Shown here: one piece after another, positions 52,544 to 62,077 of the stretch
Layout of the letters: the number at the start of each line of letters is the position of its first letter
Numbering within the stretch: position 1 is the stretch's first letter
DNA from: Thalassospira lucentensis
Lineage (GTDB): Bacteria > Pseudomonadota > Alphaproteobacteria > Rhodospirillales > Thalassospiraceae
Length of the DNA stretch: 64,000 bases
Assembly (NCBI RefSeq): GCF_001613805.1
Contig: NZ_LPVY01000005.1
Location: 434,001-498,000, forward strand
Direction: 5' to 3'
The notes under the pieces: model-generated
Database searches by the model: none
The model's input: only the letters and a program-made list of their open reading frames with translations
What the model was told of the DNA's origin: nothing
Position numbers and translations under genes: made by a program

Positions 52544-53305
52544 ATGTCGGGCACCGAGAGCTACAAAAACGTATATAACGATGATTTCTTCGCCTATACG
52601 TCCGGGATTTCTTGGAAATCAGCACAAAGGGTTGTGCCCGTTTTCAGGGAACTGCTGCCGTTCTGTCAAAGCGTTGCTGACTTTGGCTGTGCAGAGGGAG
52701 TTTGGCTTAAATGCTGGATGAGGAATGGAGTTGAAGATGTTGTCGGTGTTGACGGCGACTACATTGATAAGAATGCGCTTCATATTCCAAAAGAAAAGTT
52801 TTTTGCCTTTAATCTGGACGAGGCAGTAGATCTCGGACGTCGATTTGATGTTGTATGCAGTCTCGAAGTTGCCGAACATCTCAGCCCGGAGTGCTCTCGC
52901 CAATTCGTGCAATCCCTGACACGACATTCTGACATTGTGATATTTTCCGCTGCTCCTCCGGGGCAGGGTGGTGAGTTTCACATGAACGAGAGGGAATACG
53001 ATGAATGGCGGGGATTCTTCTTGGAGGAAGGGTACGAGGCCTATGATTGCATCCGTCCAAAACTGCAATCCTTTCAGGATGTCTCGTTCTGGTATCGCTA
53101 CAATATCGTTTTATATGTGAGGAAAGATAAGGCAGACCAATTGTCAGAACTCATTAAAACGACCAAAGTTGGAGTGGATGCGAAGATTCTTGATGTCGCA
53201 CCACCGATTTTCAAACTTAGAAAGTTTATTGTTAAATTTATTCCCTATACTCTGCAGAATAAATTAGCTGCGTTGAAATCTAAACTTCGAAGCATTGCAG
53301 GATAA
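52544..53305 (+). CDS. SAM-dependent methyltransferase, class I
   Basis: This 253-residue Rossmann-fold methyltransferase has motif I VADFGCAEGVWL (about 44-55), the acidic motif VVGVDGDY and motif IV region VVCSLEVAEHL, followed by APPGQGGEFHMNEREYDEW. It resembles methyltransferases that act in polysaccharide or small-molecule pathways, but the substrate is unknown. Its base composition is more AT-rich than its neighbours, suggesting transfer. The stop codon lies only a base before the SdhAF4-type gene. Confidence 0.82.
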   Translation: MSGTESYKNVYNDDFFAYTSGISWKSAQRVVPVFRELLPFCQSVADFGCAEGVWLKCWMRNGVEDVVGVDGDYIDKNALHIPKEKFFAFNLDEAVDLGRRFDVVCSLEVAEHLSPECSRQFVQSLTRHSDIVIFSAAPPGQGGEFHMNEREYDEWRGFFLEEGYEAYDCIRPKLQSFQDVSFWYRYNIVLYVRKDKADQLSELIKTTKVGVDAKILDVAPPIFKLRKFIVKFIPYTLQNKLAALKSKLRSIAG

Positions 53306-53306
53306 A

Positions 53307-53567
53307 ATGGCTGGAAAGTTCCGCGAAACCGTCATTCACGAGGTGCCAAAAGAAAAGGCCGAACCGAAAACCTCGGAAGAAAAGAACGAAGCCATTGCCG
53401 GTGCAGACATGGCACCTGTTCTGTCACAGGATGCAATCAATGCGCTGGCCGAAGCCAAGGCCGCTAAGGAAGCTGCCGCCAAGGCGCGCGAAATCGGGGG
53501 GCCCAAAGGCCCCGAGCCAACCCGCTTTGGCGATTGGGAAAACAAGGGCCGCTGCATCGATTTTTAA
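53307..53567 (+). CDS. Succinate dehydrogenase assembly factor 4 family (DUF1674)
   Basis: This 86-residue protein ends with GPEPTRFGDWENKGRCIDF, the defining C-terminal motif of SdhAF4/DUF1674 proteins. These bind flavinated SdhA during complex II assembly and protect against oxidants. The N-terminal half is charged and helical (AEAKAAKEAAAKARE). ATG 53307 follows AGGA. No sdh genes are in the window. Confidence 0.88.
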   Translation: MAGKFRETVIHEVPKEKAEPKTSEEKNEAIAGADMAPVLSQDAINALAEAKAAKEAAAKAREIGGPKGPEPTRFGDWENKGRCIDF

Positions 53568-53573
53568 TCGACC

Positions 53574-53885
53574 TTATACGTCGGATAAGGATGTCGGCTG
53601 ATAATGCGTGCGCAATGTGCGGATGTCGCGTTTTGCCTGGGTCACAAGGCCGGTTGTCTGGATAAGTGCATTTAGTTCACGCAAAACGATGGCGTGGGCC
53701 ATCCCGAACAATCGGGCGAATGTTTTGCTGTCACGGGCGATATCCTGTCGGGCGGCGACCAGAATTGCCCCCTGAACCGGACTGAGTTCCGGGTTGCTGG
53801 CCAAAGTGCGTTCGACCAGATGCAGAAAATGTGCTGCATCTGGTGCGTTATCTTTTTTCCCATGATTTTGGAGCGGGGCACTCAC
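53574..53885 (-). CDS. Small protein coupled to the YdeP-type oxidoreductase
   Basis: I do not recognise this 103-residue protein. It has no signal peptide or membrane helix and looks largely helical (FLHLVERTLASNP, SPVQGAILVAARQDIARDSKTFARLFGMAHAIVLRELNALIQ), with a winged-helix-like spacing. Its start overlaps the end of the YdeP-type gene by four bases, so it is almost certainly co-translated and may be its chaperone, regulator or small subunit. That role is inference. Confidence 0.6.
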   Translation of the reverse strand: MSAPLQNHGKKDNAPDAAHFLHLVERTLASNPELSPVQGAILVAARQDIARDSKTFARLFGMAHAIVLRELNALIQTTGLVTQAKRDIRTLRTHYQPTSLSDV

Positions 53886-56194
53886 GCGGATTTTTCCGTG
53901 CGAAATGACACCATGATCGATTTGGATGTCGGTGTGTCGCTTTGATCACCGGCACTGCCAAGCGGCACCAGAACGTTCAGTTCCGGGTAATAGCCCGCGA
54001 CACTGCCGCGCGGAATGTCATAGGACACAAACCGGAAATCATTGGCGATCCGTTCGATCCCGTCATCATATTCGCAAATTACGTCAACACGGTCGCCGGA
54101 CCGGGCATTCAGCATGGCCAGATCATCGGGATGGATAAAGATGACCTTGCGTTCGCCGTAAACCCCGCGATAGCGATCATCAAGGCCGTAAACGGTCGTA
54201 TTGTACTGGTCGTGTGACCGGAATGTCTGCAAGGCAAATTGCGATCTGCCGCCATCGGCCTTCTGGTTCTGACGGGCCTGTTGGTGGACTGTCTGACGGG
54301 GCAGGGCGGTACTGGCAAATGTTGCCTTGCCGCTTGGGGTGTTCCATTCCCGATGGGCGGCATCATTGCGCAGATGGAAACCACGTGGCTTGCGAAGGCG
54401 CGTGTTGTAATCGGCAAAGCCCGGAATGGTTGCTTCGATATGGCTGCGGATGCGTTCGTAATCATCGGCAAGGCTTGCCCAGGATACCACATTGCTTCCA
54501 ACCGTTGCCTCGGCAATGCCAGCGACAATCGCAACCTCGGACAGAAGATGCGGCGATGCCGGGCGGTTAATACCCGCCGATCCGTGCACCATGCTCATTG
54601 AATCTTCGACACTGACCACCTGTGACTGACCTTGGGAATTAAGGTCAATCTCGGTCCGGCCCAGACAGGGAAGGATAAAGGCAGTTTCGCCGGGCATTAG
54701 GTGCGAATGATTGGGTTTGGTCGCGATATTGACGGTGAGACGAAGGCTTTTCATCGCCTTTTCGACAAGGGCGCTATCAGGGGTCGCACGGGCAAAGTTC
54801 CCGCCCAACCCGATAAAGGCCTTGGCACTGCCATCAAGCATCGCACCGATGGCAGCCAGAACATTGTGACCGTGATTGCGCGGAGCCGTGAAACCGAATT
54901 CCTTTTCCAAGGCATCAAGGAAGGCGTCGGACGGTTTTTCATTGATGCCCACCGTGCGGTCGCCCTGCACATTTGAATGTCCGCGCACCGGACACAAACC
55001 AGCGCCCGGCTTGCCGATATTGCCGCGCAGGAACATGAAATTGGCAATTTCACGAATGGTTGGCACGGAATGAAGATGCTGGGTGATACCCATCGCCCAG
55101 GTGCAAATGACACGTTCAGAAGACAGATAGACAGCGGCCGCCTGCTTGATCTCCTGTCGGCTCAGGCCCGACTGGTCTTCGATTTCCGACCAGCTGGTGG
55201 CATTGACCGCGGCCCGGTATTCGCGCAGTCCGTCGCAATGCTCATTGAGGAAGGCGTGATCAAGCACAGATGGCGCGCCCTTGGCGGTGGCTTCGTCATC
55301 AGCGGCAAAGATCGCTTTGCTCATACCCCGGACGGCGGCCATATCCCCACCCAGGCAGGGTTGGAAATAGTAGCTGGCGATTTCGGTCGAACCGCCATGC
55401 AGCATTTCAAGTTTGTCCTGCGGGTCGGAAAACCGTTCAAGCCCGCGTTCCCTGATCGGGTTAAAGACCACGATCTTTGCACCACGCATTGCCGCCCGGC
55501 GCAAATCGCCCAGCATGCGCGGATGATTGGTACCCGGATTCTGTCCAAGGACGAAAATGGCATCGGCCTTTTCGAAATCCTCAAGAAGGACCGTACCTTT
55601 GCCCACACCGATTGCCTGACGCAAACCAACGCCGCTTGCTTCGTGGCACATGTTTGAACAATCAGGGAAATTGTTGGTGCCAAAGATGCGCACAAAGAGC
55701 TGATAGAGATAAGCTGCCTCGTTGCTGGCACGACCTGATGTGTAAAACTCGGCCTGATCGGGGCTATCCAATCCTTTGAGGATGTCACCAATCTCGGCAA
55801 AGGCATCTTCCCATGCGACCGGCTGATAGGTATCGCTTTGACGGTCATAGCGCATCGGATGGGTGATGCGGCCGTTCAGTTCCAGCTCGTAATCGCTCAG
55901 TTTGCGGAGTTCGGTTACGGTATGCTTGGCAAAGAATGCCGGTGTCGCCCGCTTTTCGGTCGCTTCCCAGGAAACGGCTTTGACGCCGTTTTCGCAAAAT
56001 TCAAAGGATGACCCGTGCTCGGGATCGCCCCAAGCACAACCCGGGCAATCAAAACCGTCAGGCTGATTGGCCTTAAGCATCGTGCGTGCACCGGTCAGGG
56101 GACTGCCGCTTTGCAATAATTGCTTACCGCAACTTTTCAGCGCACCCCAGCCACCAGCGGCCGATGATTTTTTTCCAATAAATATCTCGTTCAT
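53882..56194 (-). CDS. FdhF/YdeP-type molybdopterin oxidoreductase
   Basis: This 770-residue molybdopterin enzyme of the FdhF/YdeP family has cysteines Cys50, Cys53 and Cys67 (DCPGCAWGD, FCENG), suggesting an Fe-S site. Cys183 (SNMCHEAS) aligns with the molybdenum-coordinating Sec/Cys of formate dehydrogenase. Other motifs are VLGQNPGTNHPRML, FMFLRGNIGKPGAGLCPVRGHSNVQGDRT and LPCLGRTEID. There is no Tat signal, so it should be cytoplasmic. Reported relatives affect acid resistance; the physiological reaction is unknown. No formate dehydrogenase accessory genes are adjacent. Confidence 0.85.
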   Translation of the reverse strand: MNEIFIGKKSSAAGGWGALKSCGKQLLQSGSPLTGARTMLKANQPDGFDCPGCAWGDPEHGSSFEFCENGVKAVSWEATEKRATPAFFAKHTVTELRKLSDYELELNGRITHPMRYDRQSDTYQPVAWEDAFAEIGDILKGLDSPDQAEFYTSGRASNEAAYLYQLFVRIFGTNNFPDCSNMCHEASGVGLRQAIGVGKGTVLLEDFEKADAIFVLGQNPGTNHPRMLGDLRRAAMRGAKIVVFNPIRERGLERFSDPQDKLEMLHGGSTEIASYYFQPCLGGDMAAVRGMSKAIFAADDEATAKGAPSVLDHAFLNEHCDGLREYRAAVNATSWSEIEDQSGLSRQEIKQAAAVYLSSERVICTWAMGITQHLHSVPTIREIANFMFLRGNIGKPGAGLCPVRGHSNVQGDRTVGINEKPSDAFLDALEKEFGFTAPRNHGHNVLAAIGAMLDGSAKAFIGLGGNFARATPDSALVEKAMKSLRLTVNIATKPNHSHLMPGETAFILPCLGRTEIDLNSQGQSQVVSVEDSMSMVHGSAGINRPASPHLLSEVAIVAGIAEATVGSNVVSWASLADDYERIRSHIEATIPGFADYNTRLRKPRGFHLRNDAAHREWNTPSGKATFASTALPRQTVHQQARQNQKADGGRSQFALQTFRSHDQYNTTVYGLDDRYRGVYGERKVIFIHPDDLAMLNARSGDRVDVICEYDDGIERIANDFRFVSYDIPRGSVAGYYPELNVLVPLGSAGDQSDTPTSKSIMVSFRTEKSA

Positions 56195-56309
56195 GTCGGC
56201 ATCTATTTGCCAGATCGGAAATTAGGTCAAGTATGCAGACCTAATGGGGTGATAGAAAAAATTTATCAAACAGATCGGGCGATGATTTGAATGTGTTCAA
56301 AATGCAATC

Positions 56310-56353
56310 GGGGCCGGAACCAATGGATGGTTCCGGCCCCGAGCCGTTTTTAG
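56310..56353. terminator. Hairpin, probable rpe terminator
   Basis: Perfect 12-bp stem GGGGCCGGAACC (56310-56321) with complement at 56329-56340 and a seven-base loop. The T-run lies on the plus side, but the gene that would need a terminator, rpe, is on the minus strand, so it may work weakly or as a stabilising hairpin. Confidence 0.55.
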
Positions 56354-56371
56354 CAATGCTGTAAAGGCAGA

Positions 56372-57040
56372 TTATGCGCCGCGGATTGCCTTGATATTGT
56401 TGGCATATTCCGACGGGCCGCCTTTGAAGGTTGCTGATCCGGCTACCAGAACATTGGCACCTGCCGCGATCACCTGTGGGGCGATTTCCGGGTTCACGCC
56501 GCCATCGACTTCAAGGTCGATATCACGACCGGTCGCATCGATCATCTTGCGGATGCGTTTGATTTTTTCAAGCTGGCTTGGAATGAATTTCTGGCCGCCA
56601 AAGCCGGGGTTCACGGTCATGACCAGCACCAGATCAACCATGTCCATGACATATTCGATCACGCTTTCCGGCGTTGACGGGTTCAGCGACACACCGGCTT
56701 TCTTGCCAAGCGACTTGATCAGCTGAAGCGACCGATGCAGATGCGGGCCTGCTTCGGCATGGATGGTGATGATGTCGGAACCGGCATTCGCGAAAGCTTC
56801 GATATAGGGATCGACCGGTGCGATCATCAGATGAACGTCAAACACCTTGTCGCTATGGGGGCGCAGTGCCTTGACCACATCCGGACCGATGGTGATGTTG
56901 GGCACGTAATGGCCGTCCATGACATCGATGTGTATGTAGTCTGCGCCGGCGGCATCAACTGCACGGACATCAACGCCCAACTGGGCGAAATCGGCGGAAA
57001 GGATCGAAGGTGCGATTTTAATGGCGTTTGATGCGGTCAT
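56372..57040 (-). CDS. rpe: Ribulose-phosphate 3-epimerase
   Basis: This 222-residue TIM-barrel enzyme interconverts ribulose-5-phosphate and xylulose-5-phosphate in the pentose phosphate pathway. Motifs are [41 protein letters not shown] and [11 protein letters not shown], covering the metal and proton-transfer residues. ATG 57040 gives the family length; the upstream frame to 57118 looks non-coding. It lies 126 bp from rsmB in the same direction. Confidence 0.96.
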   Translation of the reverse strand: MTASNAIKIAPSILSADFAQLGVDVRAVDAAGADYIHIDVMDGHYVPNITIGPDVVKALRPHSDKVFDVHLMIAPVDPYIEAFANAGSDIITIHAEAGPHLHRSLQLIKSLGKKAGVSLNPSTPESVIEYVMDMVDLVLVMTVNPGFGGQKFIPSQLEKIKRIRKMIDATGRDIDLEVDGGVNPEIAPQVIAAGANVLVAGSATFKGGPSEYANNIKAIRGA

Positions 57041-57166
57041 GGCGCGGCAAAGGTCCTGAAGCGGGTTGGGATATGGGAATTTCGCGGTTCTCATACCCCA
57101 AAAACGCGGTCCTGTCACCCAACCGGCGCGAATGGCAGCCCTGTCATGTTCCGAGGCAGGTCCTGA

Positions 57167-58504
57167 TCAGGATTTCTTGACCAGCCGCGCACAGAAGAAG
57201 CCATCAATCCCGCCATATTCCCGCATATGAAGCGGCAGGATGCGAAGCTCTCCGGCATCGTTGATCGCCTCACTCCAGCCACCCAGTTCATCGGCCGTAA
57301 TCGGTTTGCGTTCGTAATTCGGGTGGTCGGCCAGGAACGATTTGACCTGATGCTCGCCCTCTTCGGGTTGCAGCGAACAGGTGCAATAGATCAGTTCGCC
57401 GCCAACATTCAGAAGCTTGTCAGCCTGATTGAGCAGCTTGGTCTGAATCGGCAGAAGCGATCGCATCAGTTTGTCGTTCTGACGCAGCAGAATGTCCGGA
57501 TGGCGGCGAATGGTGCCGGTTGCCGAACAGGGGGCATCAAGCAAGACCGCATCGGCACGAGGCGTATCGGGTGCGAGATCGGTGGCATCCCCGATAACAA
57601 CGGCGGCACCGAGTTCAACACGCTCCAGGTTTTCATAGACGCGTTTCAGGCGGCCTTCGGATTTATCAACGGCAATGGCCTGTGCACCGAAAGCCGCCAG
57701 CTGCATGGTTTTTCCACCCGGTGCGGCGCAGAGGTCATAAATGGTTTTGCCCTTGTGCGCCGAAAACAGTTTGGCCGGGATTGAGGCAGCCGCGTCCTGT
57801 ACCCACCATTTTCCGTCTTTATAGCCCGGCAGGTTGCGGATGCGACGCCCGCCTTCAAGCCGGACCGTACCGGTCGGCAGGACGATACCGTCCATTTTTT
57901 CCGCCCATTCGGCGGCCTCGGCCGGGTCTTTGATCGAAAGGTCAAGCATGGCATAGCCAAGGCTTGCCTGTGCAATACCCTGAGCCACGTCGGCGCCATA
58001 GGCCTTTTTCCACGATCCGCGCAGCCATGCCGGAACGTTCAATTGCCAGTCTTCGACATTTTCAGGCCATTCAAATCCGTCGCGCTGCAAGCCGCGCAAA
58101 ACGGCATTGATCAGTTTGGTGTACCGATGAAGCCCGGCATCGCGCGCCAGATTAACCGTGCTGTCAACAGCACCGTGATCGGCTGTATCCATGAAAAACA
58201 GCTGGGCAACACCCAGACGTAGGATATTGGTCAGTCGTGCGGCGGTGCGATCTTGTGGCGGGTGATAGCGTGGGGCGAGCATGGCATCAATTTCACCGAG
58301 ATGGCGCAATGTCGTACCTAGCACTTGGCGCAAAAAATTGCGATCCAGTGACGGCAGGCCATAACCATGTTTTGACAGAAGCTCGTCCAGTGTGACTTCC
58401 CCCCCGCGCAGTTCCTGCAGGGTTTTGAGCGCCAGCATCCGCGGATCGGGAAGATCGGCCGGTTGAGTATGGCGGTTATCCGTGCGAGCGCGGCGTTCTG
58501 TCAA
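57167..58504 (-). CDS. rsmB: 16S rRNA (cytosine-967-C5)-methyltransferase RsmB
   Basis: This 445-residue RNA m5C methyltransferase has an N-terminal NusB-like RNA-binding domain (about 25-150) and a C-terminal methyltransferase with DLCAAPGGKT (SAM site), LLDAPCSATGTIRRHPD (motif IV Cys) and YCTCSLQPEEGE (catalytic Cys motif VI). It methylates 16S rRNA near position 967. Typical length and order. Confidence 0.94.
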   Translation of the reverse strand: MTERRARTDNRHTQPADLPDPRMLALKTLQELRGGEVTLDELLSKHGYGLPSLDRNFLRQVLGTTLRHLGEIDAMLAPRYHPPQDRTAARLTNILRLGVAQLFFMDTADHGAVDSTVNLARDAGLHRYTKLINAVLRGLQRDGFEWPENVEDWQLNVPAWLRGSWKKAYGADVAQGIAQASLGYAMLDLSIKDPAEAAEWAEKMDGIVLPTGTVRLEGGRRIRNLPGYKDGKWWVQDAAASIPAKLFSAHKGKTIYDLCAAPGGKTMQLAAFGAQAIAVDKSEGRLKRVYENLERVELGAAVVIGDATDLAPDTPRADAVLLDAPCSATGTIRRHPDILLRQNDKLMRSLLPIQTKLLNQADKLLNVGGELIYCTCSLQPEEGEHQVKSFLADHPNYERKPITADELGGWSEAINDAGELRILPLHMREYGGIDGFFCARLVKKS

Positions 58505-58692
58505 AAGGGTATCTCCAGTTTCGGGTTATGGCTTGTAAGTAAGCGCCCTTGATAGGGCTGTAAAGCACTTAACCGCAGGATTTCCAGCATGGCTGGCCTG
58601 CCTGATGTTTTCCAACGACATTGAAAAACCTTGCGATGGAGACGGGTGCCCGGTAATCCAGACGGATCATTCGAAAGAAACGGGCGACGCCG

Positions 58693-59706
58693 ATGTCATT
58701 TGCCGCACTTGCGATTTTTTCCGGCTGCTTCCTGATCGGCTCGATGTTGCTGACCTGGGCGGTGTTGCTTTATCTGCGGCGCAAGGCGATTCTTGATATG
58801 CCCAATCATCGTTCCAGTCACGCGGTGCCAACCCCGCGCGGTGGTGGATTGGCCGTGACGCCGCTTTTGGTGTTCATGGTCGGAGCGGTTTTTGTATGGT
58901 CGGGGAATGCTGATCTGCCTCAATGGGTCATGCTCGCCGCGGCTGCGGCGCTTGGCATGTTAAGCTGGTTTGATGATCGACATGATCTGTCGCCCGCTAT
59001 TCGTTTTGCCTGTCAGTTCGTTGCCGTGATCGTCGGTGTGTTCGCGATTGACAGTCCTGTCCTGCAAGGGTTGGTGCCAATGTGGCTGGATCGTATTCTG
59101 GTCGTTCTGGCTTGGGTCTGGTTCCTTAATCTGTTCAATTTCATGGACGGGATTGACGGCATTACCGGGGTAGAAGCGGGTTCGATCGGACTGGGTATCT
59201 TTATTCTCGCACTTTTGGCTCCATTACCCGAATTTGTTGATCTTGGTTATATCGGGCTTGGCGTTCTGTCTATTATGACCGGTTTCCTGATCTGGAACTG
59301 GCACCCTGCGAAGCTGTTCTTGGGAGATGTCGGGTCCGTACCGCTGGGGTTCGTTCTGGGTTGGCTATTGCTGGAACTTGCTGCACGCGGGGCGTGGATG
59401 CCAGCATTGATCCTGCCGTCATACTATCTGCTGGACGCGACTTTCACCCTTATCAAGCGGGGGCTTCGTGGCGAGAAGGTCTGGCAGGCACATCGCGAGC
59501 ATTTCTATCAGCAGGCCACCCGGCGCGGTATGAGCCATGCACGGGTTTCGGCCCTGATTGCACTGGCAAATCTGGCGCTTATCATCGTTATTTTTGTCCC
59601 GATGGATATCGTGGTATGGCTGCGTTTGATTCCTGCTGCGATGATACTGGCATTACTGATCGCGGAATTGGTGTTTTTGCCTGTCAGGGGTACGGAGCCG
59701 AAATAG
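58693..59706 (+). CDS. WecA/MraY-family undecaprenyl-phosphate glycosyl-1-phosphate transferase
   Basis: This 337-residue inner-membrane enzyme has about ten helices and transfers a sugar-1-phosphate from a UDP-sugar to undecaprenyl phosphate, starting O-antigen or capsule synthesis. Catalytic loop motifs are FDDRHDLSP, NLFNFMDGIDGI, LFLGDVGSVPLGF and HREHFYQ. It is closest to the WbpL/WecA branch rather than MraY. It is adjacent to a WbpM-type enzyme that supplies its likely UDP-sugar. Confidence 0.9.
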   Translation: MSFAALAIFSGCFLIGSMLLTWAVLLYLRRKAILDMPNHRSSHAVPTPRGGGLAVTPLLVFMVGAVFVWSGNADLPQWVMLAAAAALGMLSWFDDRHDLSPAIRFACQFVAVIVGVFAIDSPVLQGLVPMWLDRILVVLAWVWFLNLFNFMDGIDGITGVEAGSIGLGIFILALLAPLPEFVDLGYIGLGVLSIMTGFLIWNWHPAKLFLGDVGSVPLGFVLGWLLLELAARGAWMPALILPSYYLLDATFTLIKRGLRGEKVWQAHREHFYQQATRRGMSHARVSALIALANLALIIVIFVPMDIVVWLRLIPAAMILALLIAELVFLPVRGTEPK

Positions 59707-59797
59707 TGTGAAAGCTATGCTCGTTCGGATAGCTTGACTTGTCACAGGCCGGACGCGAAAAGAAAATCCGTGCTCGTACCAAAGGGTTGCGGGTATT

Positions 59798-61789
59798 ATG
59801 AACCACACAAGAATTCCGGTAAGGGACCGCATGTCGCGTTTATTTCAGCGTAGCCATATTGCCTTTGTCCATGACGTGATGATGGCGGCCATTTCGTTAC
59901 CCGCAGCATTATATCTGCGGGTCGGCGATGGTGTGGTTTTTTACAATCCGCAAAACATCCTGTTTTCGGTATCGGTTTTTACCGTCATCGCCGCAATGAC
60001 ATTCTGGGTTTTCGGACTTTACCGTGGCATCTGGCGCTATGCATCACTGAACGATCTCATGCGGATTGCCAAGGCGGTAACGGTTGCTGTTGGTGTCCTG
60101 TTTTTGGTGCTGTTCCTTACCGCAAGGCTTGACTGGTTGCCACGATCAACGCCGATTATTCAATGGTTCCTGTTGATGGCGATGCTTGGCGGGTCAAGGC
60201 TGATTTACCGGGTTGCGAAGGATAAGACGACCGCTCGTGCCATGGTGCGACAGGGAACCCATCGTGTGCCGGTTCTTTTGATCGGAGCCGGAGACGAGGC
60301 CGAGGCATTTATCCGTGAAACGTTTCGATCTGCGAACACCCCGTTTGACGTTATCGGTATTGTTTCCCTGACCGATAGCCGTGTCGGGCGGAATATGCAT
60401 GGCATTGATGTGCTGGCGACCGCAGACAAGCTCGAAGAAACTTTGGGCAAGCTTGCAAAAAGCAAACGTGGTTTGCCGCGCCGTCTGGTTTTAACCGGCG
60501 ACGCATTGCGTCATGCCGACATCACCAAATGGGTCGAAATTGCGGATCAGAACGGCATGACCCTGGCGCGCTTGCCAAAGCTGAGTGACTTGCGTGAGGG
60601 GCTTGCCGATCCGCTGCAAATTCGCCCGGTTGCGATTGAAGATTTGCTGGGACGGCCGCAGGCCCGACTTGATCGTGACAAGGTTCGCCAGATGATTGTC
60701 GGACGGCGGGTTCTGGTGACAGGCGCTGGTGGCTCAATCGGATCGGAGCTTGTGCGACAGATTGCGGCCTATGGCCCTGCAAATATTACCTTGCTGGATG
60801 CGGGTGAATATAATCTATATGCCATTGATATGGAGATGGCGGAAAAATATCCTGACCTTCCCCGCGAAAGTATTCTCGGTGATGTGCGTGATCGCCTCAG
60901 GATTGATCAGGTTTTTGCGGCCCAACAGCCGGAAATCGTTTTCCACGCAGCAGCCTACAAACATGTGCCGTTGGTTGAGCATAACCCGAATGAAGGCATT
61001 CTGACCAACACGCTTGGGACCCGTAACGTTGCCGAGGCGTGTCGTGCTGCTGGTGTTGAAACCATGGTTCTGATTTCAACAGATAAGGCCGTAAACCCTG
61101 CCAATGTCATGGGGGCGTCAAAACGTCTGGCAGAATGTTATTGTCAGGCGCTTGAAACTCTTCCGTCGGATCAGCGGGGTGGGACACGATTTGTCACCGT
61201 GCGGTTTGGCAATGTTCTGGGGTCGACAGGGTCGGTGGTGCCCTTGTTCCGTCGTCAGCTTGAGGCTGGTGGTCCGCTGACCGTGACACATGAGGGCATC
61301 ACGCGATACTTCATGACGATTGCCGAAGCGGTCGAGCTTGTTTTGCAGGCTGCCGAACTTGGCAAACATGGTGTTACAGAGGGTGGCAAGATTTTCGTTC
61401 TCGATATGGGACGACCGGTAAAGATCATCGATCTGGCGCGTCAAATGATCCTGCTGTCGGGGCTGCGGCCAGGCAAGGACATTGATATCAAGGTCACAGG
61501 CCTGCGCCCGGGCGAGAAGCTTTATGAAGAACTGTTCCATGATGGTGAGCCGCCGGAGCCGACTGAAACCGATGGGGTTATGCTGGCCGCACCGCGTGTT
61601 GTTGATTATGCCCTGATCAAGCAGGTGTTCGATGAGCTCGGCGAGAGTGCTGCAAACCGTGATACGCACAAGACTCTGGAATTGATGAGCCGTCTTGTTC
61701 CGGAATTTCAACCGCCTGAGATTGGTGTGAAATCCTTCTTTGCCAAGAGTGAACCTGAAAAGCTGGATAAAGCAGCAAGCGGTCAGTGA
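59798..61789 (+). CDS. Membrane nucleotide-sugar 4,6-dehydratase (WbpM/CapD type)
   Basis: This 663-residue two-part enzyme has an N-terminal membrane domain with four helices (about 20-130) and a linker, and a C-terminal SDR domain with VLVTGAGGSIGSELVRQI (NAD site), FHAAAYKHVPLVE and STDKAVNPANVMGASKR. The SDR tyrosine is replaced as in the WbpM group. It converts UDP-GlcNAc to the 4-keto-6-deoxy sugar for surface polysaccharide. It pairs with the WecA-like gene 91 bp upstream. Confidence 0.92.
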   Translation: MNHTRIPVRDRMSRLFQRSHIAFVHDVMMAAISLPAALYLRVGDGVVFYNPQNILFSVSVFTVIAAMTFWVFGLYRGIWRYASLNDLMRIAKAVTVAVGVLFLVLFLTARLDWLPRSTPIIQWFLLMAMLGGSRLIYRVAKDKTTARAMVRQGTHRVPVLLIGAGDEAEAFIRETFRSANTPFDVIGIVSLTDSRVGRNMHGIDVLATADKLEETLGKLAKSKRGLPRRLVLTGDALRHADITKWVEIADQNGMTLARLPKLSDLREGLADPLQIRPVAIEDLLGRPQARLDRDKVRQMIVGRRVLVTGAGGSIGSELVRQIAAYGPANITLLDAGEYNLYAIDMEMAEKYPDLPRESILGDVRDRLRIDQVFAAQQPEIVFHAAAYKHVPLVEHNPNEGILTNTLGTRNVAEACRAAGVETMVLISTDKAVNPANVMGASKRLAECYCQALETLPSDQRGGTRFVTVRFGNVLGSTGSVVPLFRRQLEAGGPLTVTHEGITRYFMTIAEAVELVLQAAELGKHGVTEGGKIFVLDMGRPVKIIDLARQMILLSGLRPGKDIDIKVTGLRPGEKLYEELFHDGEPPEPTETDGVMLAAPRVVDYALIKQVFDELGESAANRDTHKTLELMSRLVPEFQPPEIGVKSFFAKSEPEKLDKAASGQ

Positions 61790-62077
61790 TCTGACAGTGG
61801 CCCCTGGCGCTGACATCTGCGCAGTCCGGCCTGCGGCCATGCAACATTTCGGGGTCCACATTTTGGCGCGTGCGTGATAAAGCTCCGCGCGAAACATGGT
61901 TCGGACTCATTGATCATGTGTCGGCCTGAATGAAAATCAGCGATTTTCACTCATCATAAAGCCGATTGCCCGCAAACGTCATTACCCCGTATGCACCAAC
62001 AGCAATACGGAGTAGGCCGATATATCATCAATGGGTCCGGGGCCTTCATCATTGACGATGTATTGAAAGCGAACCCG
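61790..62077. other. 288-bp gap before purH
   Basis: It contains an 8-bp inverted repeat TGAAAATC / GATTTTCA (61931-61938, 61942-61949) with a three-base loop, which could be a weak terminator or operator. I see no known purine riboswitch. In-frame ATG at 61991 gives an unusually long PurH N-terminus and is rejected. Confidence 0.45.

Noticed and set aside
61991-62077. N-terminal extension of PurH from an upstream ATG
   Set aside because: PurH proteins begin close to the ALISVSDK motif; the extra 29 residues have no family match.
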